Source: JAHJQZ01 sp963676075
GTDB taxonomy: Bacteria; Pseudomonadota; Alphaproteobacteria; Rhizobiales; Devosiaceae
DNA length: 64,000 nucleotides
Assembly: GCA_963676075.2 (NCBI GenBank)
Contig: CAXXNZ010000013.1
Coordinates: 372,001 to 436,000 of the forward strand
Direction of reading: 5' to 3'
The position numbers were made by a program, and so were the translations under genes. Of the stretch, positions 1 to 6,192 are shown piece by piece; position 1 is the first letter of the stretch; every line of letters starts with the position of its first letter. The notes below the pieces were generated by a model. The model had not been told where the DNA came from and searched no databases. It was given only the letters and a program-made list of their open reading frames with translations.

Positions 1-15
1 AAAAGGCCCCCGATC

Positions 16-912
16 ATGATCATCTGTTTCGGTTCCCTCAACGCCGATCTTGTTTATCGCGTCGATGCGATGCCACAGGATGGCCAGACCATTGCCTCAC
101 AGGCGTTTTCCCTTCAGGCCGGCGGCAAGGGCGCCAACCAGGCGGTTGCTGCCGCTCTAGACAGCGCAGACGTGGTCATGGTCGGCGCCGTCGGGGCTGA
201 TCCGATGGCCGAGACTGCGCTGCAAAACCTGAAAAAACTTGCTGCGGACGTGGGTGGTGTCACGCAGACGGAGACACCGACCGGCAATGCCGCCGTGATC
301 GTCGACAACAAAGGACATAATCGGATCATTGTGTCGCCCGGCGCCAATGCATGCGCGGCGGAATCCAGAATTTCGGACGACGTGCTCAAAAGCGCCTCCA
401 GTGTTCTCATTCAGCTCGAAACGCCGGTGCAGGAGGCGGAGACGTTGTTGCTCCGCTGCAAGGCCCTTGGAACACGTAGCATTCTTAATCTGGCGCCGGC
501 CAAGCCGATGCGCCGCGATGCACTCGCCGCGGCTGGCATCCTGGTTGTGAATGAGGATGAGGCGGAAAGCCTCTCGACGCAGCTCGGCTGCGCCGCTTCG
601 GCATCCGGTCTTTCGACAGTGCTCGGCTGCGACGTTATCCGAACGCTTGGTCGCGACGGGGCGGAAGCCGTGTGTGGCAGTGAACATTTTGAGGTTCCGG
701 CAATGCCCGTCGATACGGTCGACACGACGGCGGCGGGCGATTGCTTCATTGGTGTTCTGGCCGCGGGTCTCGATCGCGGACTAGCGCTTCGGCCGGCGAT
801 GGAGCGCGCCAGTGCTGCGGCTGCGGTCTGTTGCTCGCGTCCCGGCAGCCAGTCGAGCCTACCCTCAGCCTGCGAAATCGACCGGTTTATCGCATCACCC
901 AATCACATCTGA
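16..912 (+). CDS. PfkB-family carbohydrate kinase (ribokinase-like)
   Basis: This protein (298 aa) probably phosphorylates a sugar or sugar acid with ATP in the cytoplasm. Both PfkB signatures are visible: GGKGAN at residues 36-41 and DTTAAGDCF at 236-244, whose Asp242 is the expected catalytic base. Length matches ribokinases. The ATG at 16 gives the N-terminus IICFGSLNADLV, typical of the family. It is the first visible gene of a same-strand cluster with a 2-hydroxyacid dehydrogenase, a DapA-like enzyme and TRAP permeases, so its substrate is likely an intermediate of that pathway rather than free ribose. Only 15 bases precede it, so upstream operon genes cannot be judged. Confidence 0.88.
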   Translation: MIICFGSLNADLVYRVDAMPQDGQTIASQAFSLQAGGKGANQAVAAALDSADVVMVGAVGADPMAETALQNLKKLAADVGGVTQTETPTGNAAVIVDNKGHNRIIVSPGANACAAESRISDDVLKSASSVLIQLETPVQEAETLLLRCKALGTRSILNLAPAKPMRRDALAAAGILVVNEDEAESLSTQLGCAASASGLSTVLGCDVIRTLGRDGAEAVCGSEHFEVPAMPVDTVDTTAAGDCFIGVLAAGLDRGLALRPAMERASAAAAVCCSRPGSQSSLPSACEIDRFIASPNHI

Positions 913-929
913 CACACGCTGGAACGAAC

Positions 930-1925
930 ATGAAAAACAAAGGAAAAATCCTCGTCAATACGGAACAGTTCCGCAATGGCGACCCGCTTTTCGCCCCCCT
1001 TGAGGCGGCGGGTTATCAGGTAGAGGTGAACGAGACTTTTCGTCTGCCCAACGAAGACGAGCTGATCGAGAAACTGCAGGACGGCGTTGTCGCGACCATA
1101 GCCGGCGGCGAGCCCTACACCGCGCGCGTTCTCCAGGCGGCACCGGATTTGCGCATCATTGCCCGGTGGGGTGTTGGATACGACAAGGTCGATGTCGATG
1201 CCGCGAGCGCGGCTGGCGTTCCGGTCGCCATGGCCTTTGGCGCGAACCATGAAAGCGTTGCCGAGTTCGCCCATGCGATGGCGCTTTCGCTGGCCTGCCG
1301 TATCGGGACGCGCGACCGGATGGTGAAGTCCGGCGAGTGGTTTTTCGACGGCTTTCATCCTGGGCTCTGGGGACGTACCGCAGGCGTTCTCGGCCTGGGG
1401 CGGATTGGCGGTGCCATGGCGCGTCGCTGCGTGGCCAGCAAGATGCGCACGCTCGTTTTCGATCCGTTCGCCAGCGATGAGCAGATCGCCACGGTCGGCG
1501 GTGAGCGGGCGACTGACCTGGACGAGCTGTTTTCCCAGGCGGATCTCGTTTCCATTCATGCGCCTTCGACACCCGAGACCCGTCATACGGTCAACGCTGA
1601 ACGTCTGGCCCTGATGAAGCCGACGGCCATTCTGATCAACACCTCGCGCGGACCGTTGATCGATGAGCAAGCGCTCGTGGCCGCCCTCGAGAAGGGTAGC
1701 ATCGGCGGCGTCGGTCTCGATGTTTTCGAAACCGAACCTCTGCCGGATGGCTCAAGGCTGCGGGAGTTCGACAACGTGCTCTTGTCGCCTCACGTCTCCG
1801 GCATGGACAAGATGGCCGAACAGAACGTTACAGGCCGCTGCGTCACCAACATTCTCGAGTTTTTTGCGGGTCGCCACGATGCGATCCGTCCCTTTGTCGT
1901 TAACCCCGCTGTTTTGGAAGACTAG
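930..1925 (+). CDS. D-2-hydroxyacid dehydrogenase (phosphoglycerate dehydrogenase-like)
   Basis: NAD(P)-dependent dehydrogenase of the D-isomer 2-hydroxyacid family, 331 aa. The Rossmann motif GLGRIG is at 155-160, and the catalytic Arg240 (INTSRG), Glu267 (FETEP) and His288 (LSPHVSG) are all present. The start chosen is the ATG at 930, giving MKNKGKILVN; the frame stays open upstream, but that stretch overlaps the kinase gene and reads as low-complexity shadow. It lacks the ACT or other regulatory domain of long serine-pathway SerA proteins. It lies 17 bp after the kinase and 4 bp before the DapA-like gene, which suggests oxidation or reduction of a sugar-acid intermediate. True substrate unknown. 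Confidence 0.87.
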   Translation: MKNKGKILVNTEQFRNGDPLFAPLEAAGYQVEVNETFRLPNEDELIEKLQDGVVATIAGGEPYTARVLQAAPDLRIIARWGVGYDKVDVDAASAAGVPVAMAFGANHESVAEFAHAMALSLACRIGTRDRMVKSGEWFFDGFHPGLWGRTAGVLGLGRIGGAMARRCVASKMRTLVFDPFASDEQIATVGGERATDLDELFSQADLVSIHAPSTPETRHTVNAERLALMKPTAILINTSRGPLIDEQALVAALEKGSIGGVGLDVFETEPLPDGSRLREFDNVLLSPHVSGMDKMAEQNVTGRCVTNILEFFAGRHDAIRPFVVNPAVLED

Positions 1926-1929
1926 ACCA

Positions 1930-2862
1930 ATGCCCGAACGTATTGAGGGGATCATCCCTGTGATGATCACACCGTTTCATGATGATGGACGGATTGATTT
2001 CGATGGGCTTGCCCGACTCGTCGACTGGTATATCGCGAATGGCAGCGACGCCTTGTTTGCCGTTTGTCAGTCGAGCGAAATGCAGTTTCTAAGCCTGGAT
2101 GAACGCGTTTCCCTGGCGAAATTCGTCGTCGAAGCGGCCGACGGACGTGTGCCGGTGATAGCCTCCGGGCACGTCAGCGAAGCCCTGGAGGAACAGGAAA
2201 AGGAACTCAACGCGGTAGCCGCAACAGGTGTCGACGGTTTGGTGCTGGTCACCAACCGTCTTGACGCAACGCAGAAGGGCGGCGCGACTCTTTCCGACAA
2301 TCTGGGGTGGCTGCTGGAGCGGCTGCCCGGTTCAATGCCCCTCGGGCTGTACGAGTGCCCCGCACCCTTCCGCCGCCTGCTCAGCGACGACGAGCTGAAG
2401 TTGTGCGCGGATACGGGTAGATTTGCTGTCTTCAAAGATGTCTCGTGTGACCTCGAAACGGTGAAAAGACGGGTCGCGATGACCAAGGGCACGTCGCTTG
2501 CGATCGTCAACGCCAATGCTGCAATTGCCCATGCCGCGATGAAATCCGGGGCGAACGGGTTTGCTGGTGTGTTCACCAACTTCCATCCCGATCTCTACAA
2601 ATGGCTGCTGACCAAGGGGAATGAGCATCCTCAGCTCGCCGAGGAGCTTGCCGTATTCCTCGCGATGGCCGCGATGTCCGAACCGATGGGGTATCCCAAG
2701 CTTGCCAAGTTCTATCATCAACGGCTCGGCACTTTCTCGGGCGTCCACAGCCGCGCCGTCACATTCGACATTTTTGAAAAGTTCTGGGCGCTCGATGTGC
2801 TTTTGAAGCACATCGAAACGGGAACAGCACAGTTTCGCGAACGCATCGCCAAACTGAGCTAG
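1930..2862 (+). CDS. DapA/N-acetylneuraminate lyase-superfamily aldolase or dehydratase
   Basis: TIM-barrel class I enzyme, 310 aa, that should form a Schiff base with a 2-keto acid. The Schiff-base lysine is Lys169 (FAVFKDVS) and the partner tyrosine Tyr141 (GLYECPAP). At 47-51 the usual TTGE-type motif of true dihydrodipicolinate synthases reads QSSEM, so the enzyme is unlikely to be the lysine-pathway DapA. Start at the ATG of MPERIEGIIP; the frame extends upstream into the dehydrogenase gene but that is a shadow. The gene sits between the dehydrogenase and the TRAP permeases, so catabolism of an imported keto- or sugar acid is inferred. A 70-bp gap separates it from dctQ. Confidence 0.85.
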   Translation: MPERIEGIIPVMITPFHDDGRIDFDGLARLVDWYIANGSDALFAVCQSSEMQFLSLDERVSLAKFVVEAADGRVPVIASGHVSEALEEQEKELNAVAATGVDGLVLVTNRLDATQKGGATLSDNLGWLLERLPGSMPLGLYECPAPFRRLLSDDELKLCADTGRFAVFKDVSCDLETVKRRVAMTKGTSLAIVNANAAIAHAAMKSGANGFAGVFTNFHPDLYKWLLTKGNEHPQLAEELAVFLAMAAMSEPMGYPKLAKFYHQRLGTFSGVHSRAVTFDIFEKFWALDVLLKHIETGTAQFRERIAKLS

Positions 2863-2932
2863 CGGGACAGGGTCGCGGTCGGCAGCTCCCGGCCGCGACC
2901 ACCGATCCCAGCATCGAAAGTAGGAGGAGAGC

Positions 2933-3433
2933 GTGAAAGCCCTGTTGTTTCTGGAGCGCTATTTCGAGCGTGCACTTCTAACGCTATCGCTTCTATCGAT
3001 GGCGACGATCCTGTTTCTCCAGGTGATCATGCGATATTTCCTGCGCGCGCCTTTTGTGTGGTCGGAAGAGATTTCGCGTTACCTGCTGGTCTGGAGCGCC
3101 ATTATCGGCGTCAGCCTGGCAGTGCGGGAACGCAAGCACATAAGTGTCGATTTCCTACCGATTCTGTTCGGTGAACGGAGCCATCGCTGGTTCTCGCTCA
3201 TATCGCTCGTCAGCGTGTTTGCTTTCAGCTGCATAATGGTCACCACCAGTATCCCGCTCATTGAGCGTCTGGCCGCGATCGGGCAGACGTCGCCGGCTCT
3301 GGGGATTCCGATGTGGATGGTCTATTCCGCTGTACCCGTGGGCTTCGGACTCACCATTTTACGCACGGTCCAGGCAGTGTTCGTCGACTTGTTTGTCGGA
3401 CACCCCGAAACAGCCAATCAGGGAGATCTGTGA
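2933..3433 (+). CDS. TRAP transporter small permease (DctQ family)
   Basis: Small membrane subunit of a tripartite ATP-independent periplasmic transporter, 166 aa, with about four hydrophobic segments (around residues 12-35, 50-68, 88-110 and 130-152). The family-typical sequence VIMRYFLRAPFVWSEE is near residues 27-42. Translation starts at a GTG preceded by a strong Shine-Dalgarno AGGAGGAG at 2922-2929. It overlaps the start of the large permease by one base. The solute-binding DctP protein is not in the window and may lie upstream of base 1. Confidence 0.9.
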   Translation: MKALLFLERYFERALLTLSLLSMATILFLQVIMRYFLRAPFVWSEEISRYLLVWSAIIGVSLAVRERKHISVDFLPILFGERSHRWFSLISLVSVFAFSCIMVTTSIPLIERLAAIGQTSPALGIPMWMVYSAVPVGFGLTILRTVQAVFVDLFVGHPETANQGDL

Positions 3434-4713
3434 TGCATCCCGCACTGGCAATTGGCTCCTTCTTCCTTTTGATGCTTCTGACAGTCCCGGTCGCCATTGC
3501 GCTCGGGTTCGGGGCGATCATTCCCGGATGGTTCGGCGCACCCGTCAATACGGCCCAGACAGCGCGCACCATTATCACGGCAATCGACTCGTTTCCTTTC
3601 CTTGCCGTGCCGCTTTTCATGATGGCCGGCGATCTCATGACGCGTGGTGGTCTGGCACGTCGTCTGTTCAGCTTTGCCGATGCAATCATAGGCTGGATGA
3701 ATGGCGGGCTGGCGATTGCCACCGTGATGGCGAGCATGCTTTTCGGTGCGATTTCCGGGTCATCGCCTGCCACAGTCGCGGCCATCGGGGCCATGGCAAT
3801 CCCGCTTCTGACCAAGCAGGGCTATGACCTGCGTTTTGCATCCGTGCTTGTGACGACCGCGGGAACACTTGGTGTGATCGTTCCGCCAAGCATTCCCATG
3901 ATCATCTATGGCATGTCGGCCAACGTCTCGGTCAGTGCGCTTTTCATAGGCGGTGTCTTTCCCGCATTGCTCATCGGCCTGCTGCTGATGGGCTATGCGT
4001 TCTGGTACGGCACCAAGCACAAGGATGAGATCGAAACAACCGCAGGACAGGTGTCCAAACGCAAAGCCCTGCGAGAGAGCATTTGGGCCTTGCTGGCACC
4101 CGTCATCGTTCTTGGTGGTATCTATTCCGGAATTTTCACGCCCACCGAGGCCGCGGCGATCGCCGTCGCCTACAGCGCCTTTGTCTCGGTTTTCGTGTTC
4201 CGCGAGCTCGACTTCGCCGGTGTGATCAAAACGGTTGCCAACACGGCTTTGACCATCGCGCCGATCCTGATCCTCGCCGGCACCGGAGCCGCGCTTGGTC
4301 GAACTCTCAATCTTCTTGGCGTTCCGACCATGCTGGGCAACCTGATCGGTGGCGCTGTTTCCGAACAATTGCTCCTGCTGCTCCTCATCAACCTCATGCT
4401 TCTGGTTGTGGGCATGGTTATGGAGACCATCGCGGCGATCATCGTGATGACGCCCATTCTCATGCCGCTCATCATGCAGTTTGACGTCGACCCGATTCAT
4501 TTCGGGCTGATCATGACCGTGAACCTGGCAGTCGGCTTCATCACACCGCCCGTAGGAGCGAATCTCTACATTGCGAGCGGCCTGACGGGCCTCAGTATGG
4601 TGAAGATCGTGCAGGGTTTGATGGTTCCCTTGGGACTGTTGTTGATCGGCCTGATGATCATCACCTATTTCCCGCAGCTGACCCTTTGGTTGCCGTCGGC
4701 GATAGGAGGCTAG
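3433..4713 (+). CDS. TRAP transporter large permease (DctM family)
   Basis: Large permease of the TRAP system, 426 aa, consisting almost entirely of hydrophobic helices (about twelve), as usual for DctM. Conserved stretches include PLFMMAGDLM and the glycine/proline-rich segment VIVPPSIPMIIYG. It couples sodium or proton flow to uptake of a carboxylate-type ligand delivered by a binding protein. The ATG overlaps the dctQ stop codon (TGATG), showing translational coupling. It is the last gene of the operon; no clear terminator follows, but a rhizobial-type intergenic repeat begins immediately after the stop codon. Confidence 0.92.
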   Translation: MHPALAIGSFFLLMLLTVPVAIALGFGAIIPGWFGAPVNTAQTARTIITAIDSFPFLAVPLFMMAGDLMTRGGLARRLFSFADAIIGWMNGGLAIATVMASMLFGAISGSSPATVAAIGAMAIPLLTKQGYDLRFASVLVTTAGTLGVIVPPSIPMIIYGMSANVSVSALFIGGVFPALLIGLLLMGYAFWYGTKHKDEIETTAGQVSKRKALRESIWALLAPVIVLGGIYSGIFTPTEAAAIAVAYSAFVSVFVFRELDFAGVIKTVANTALTIAPILILAGTGAALGRTLNLLGVPTMLGNLIGGAVSEQLLLLLLINLMLLVVGMVMETIAAIIVMTPILMPLIMQFDVDPIHFGLIMTVNLAVGFITPPVGANLYIASGLTGLSMVKIVQGLMVPLGLLLIGLMIITYFPQLTLWLPSAIGG

Positions 4714-4862
4714 AGTGTTTTCAGGAACCGAAGGTCCGCGTCAGCGAACAGTGGGCACCACTTTTCCGGCTGAGCGTGTCGAAGCCTCGAAAGCACGACC
4801 ATTCAAGGACCTGGAGCATTCGTTCAGATTCTATCAAAACGTGAAATGCTCCAAATCGGCCT
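4713..4862. repeat. Rhizobial-type intergenic repeat, copy A
   Basis: Begins with AGAGTGTTTTCAGGAA right after the dctM stop, contains a CACCACTTTTCCGG core and a CGAAAGCACGACCA box, and ends in an inverted repeat (GGAGCATT ... AATGCTCC). The same modules recur at 53892-54000 and 59412-59535. It probably forms a long imperfect stem-loop and may act as a transcript end or as a mobile palindromic element; the function is not known from sequence. Confidence 0.6.
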
Positions 4863-5254
4863 GATAGCCTGCGGATACCGTCTGCATCGGGGTTGGGTGG
4901 TGTCAAATGCGGCAGCGTCCGAGGCGATGAACATGAGCATGTCTGCCATGTCATGCGGTGTGCCGCGGTGTTTCATGGCCTGACGGTCTGGAACCATGTG
5001 ATCCTGATTTTCAGGATCCTCATGGACATTTCCGCGCCCACTGGGAAAGTGAGGTGGCCGGCTGCGTGACGGTGAGGAATGCTACGCTTGCGAAGAGTTG
5101 TTGGATTGAGAGTTTTCGTTGCGTCATGAGCTGATCCCCTCAAATCAGGATGCCATTAACGGTAAGGAATATCCGCCTTGCAAAAGGTCGGGATATTTCA
5201 TGAGAAGCACGATCGGGATTGTGATGTCCGCGGCTTTTGAGCTACGGCTTTTTC
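4714..5254. other. 541-bp gene-poor region between the TRAP operon and the luxR-type gene
   Basis: The first 150 bp hold the intergenic repeat. A short hairpin (GATCCTGA, TTT, TCAGGATC) lies at 5000-5018 without a T-run. A 35-codon minus-strand reading frame with a good ribosome-binding site lies at 5020-5127 and is listed separately. The last 120 bp should carry the promoter of the LuxR-type gene, but no convincing -35/-10 pair was recognised. Confidence 0.5.
5020..5127 (-). CDS. Possible small protein (35 aa) or N-terminal gene remnant
   Basis: A short frame starting MTQRKLSIQQLF and ending WARKCP. It is preceded by a purine-rich GAGGGGAT about 6 bases before the ATG, which is unusually good for a chance frame. 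The middle (LFASVAFLTV) is weakly hydrophobic, like the start of a signal sequence. It may be a real small protein, a decayed N-terminus of an exported protein, or chance. No family recognised. Confidence 0.22.
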   Translation of the reverse strand: MTQRKLSIQQLFASVAFLTVTQPATSLSQWARKCP

Positions 5255-6058
5255 ATGCCATCCGACTTGCCGACCACCGACAGAATTTATGCTCTCTGGG
5301 ATGAGCTGGCGGATTTCGATGCCGGAGATGTCTGGGCGTCCCGCTCTTACCTGCTCAAGACGCTCTGCGACTTGATCGATGCCCAGAATGCGGACTGGAT
5401 CGGGTGTGTCCGGCTTGGACCAAGCCATGGCCGTGACCCGATGCAGGGCTGGCGTCCGCTCACACGCTTCACGCTGGTTCCCTGCGAGAATACCAGCCAG
5501 GCGATCCAGGATGCTTTCGCCGAAATGGACAATGGCGATCCGGATATTACCACCAGGCGCAATGTCGAACTGGCGGGCACGTTCCGGGTTAAGCTGTTGA
5601 ACGAACTGGCGACCCCCGAGTGGTTCGAGGGGCCGTCCTACCAGCGCTACTATCGGGTGCTTGATCGCAAGGACTCCATCTGGACCGGCATTCCCATCAA
5701 TGCGGATGCGGAGATCCAGATCGGCTTTCACCGAAGCTTCGACAAACCGGACTTCTCGCTGCAAGAGCTGACGTTCGTATCGCACGCCCTGCGAGGGCTC
5801 CGCTGGTTCTTCAAGCATCAGATGCTTGGAGAAGGTGCGGGGGTTGCATCCTCTCCCCTGACCGCAACGGAACAGGCGGTTCTTCAGGGCCTCTTGCGGG
5901 GCATGACGGAAAAACAGATTGCCGAGCAGAACAACCAGAGCCCGCACACCACCCACGATCACGTGAAGCGGATCTTCCGCAAATATGGCGTGTCCAGCCG
6001 CTCCAGCCTGATGGCGCTTTGGCTCGGCAAAGGATTGATTTCAAACAATAACCCCTAA
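5255..6058 (+). CDS. LuxR-family transcriptional regulator
   Basis: DNA-binding regulator, 267 aa. Residues 200-257 form a LuxR/FixJ helix-turn-helix (LTATEQAVLQGLLRGMTEKQIA, split here as a motif range 202-223, followed by the recognition helix around HTTHDHVKRIFRKYG). Residues 1-195 form a GAF- or autoinducer-domain-like N-terminus without recognisable acyl-homoserine-lactone signature residues. The ATG at 5255 is chosen; a TTG at 5237 is an alternative, and neither has a strong Shine-Dalgarno. The gene lies 134 bp upstream of the first autotransporter, on the same strand, and its last 44 codons are repeated in decayed form before the second autotransporter. It is therefore a candidate regulator of both. 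Confidence 0.82.
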   Translation: MPSDLPTTDRIYALWDELADFDAGDVWASRSYLLKTLCDLIDAQNADWIGCVRLGPSHGRDPMQGWRPLTRFTLVPCENTSQAIQDAFAEMDNGDPDITTRRNVELAGTFRVKLLNELATPEWFEGPSYQRYYRVLDRKDSIWTGIPINADAEIQIGFHRSFDKPDFSLQELTFVSHALRGLRWFFKHQMLGEGAGVASSPLTATEQAVLQGLLRGMTEKQIAEQNNQSPHTTHDHVKRIFRKYGVSSRSSLMALWLGKGLISNNNP

Positions 6059-6065
6059 ACAGGGG
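6052..6065. promoter_or_regulatory. Dyad CCCCT-AAAC-AGGGG at the luxR stop codon, upstream of autotransporter 1
   Basis: A perfect 5-bp inverted repeat with a 4-base spacer that overlaps the LuxR-type gene's stop codon and lies 127 bp before the autotransporter start. The identical dyad and most of the following 130 bp recur before the second autotransporter (9544-9557). Conservation of the whole leader suggests a shared promoter or operator; binding by the neighbouring LuxR-type protein is an inference. Confidence 0.35.
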
Positions 6066-6192
6066 ATACAAAATACGGCGTTTCGGCGGCACAAGCGTGC
6101 TTCGGAATCTGACTTGCACCTTCAAGTGAAACCGGCTCGGCATCGGTCTTCGGCAAGAGCGTTCCATATTTAGACCCCGATGGAGCGCTTCC

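Noticed and set aside
5119..5304. Short plus-strand frame upstream of the LuxR-type gene
   Set aside because: It overlaps the regulator start in another frame and shows no family features.
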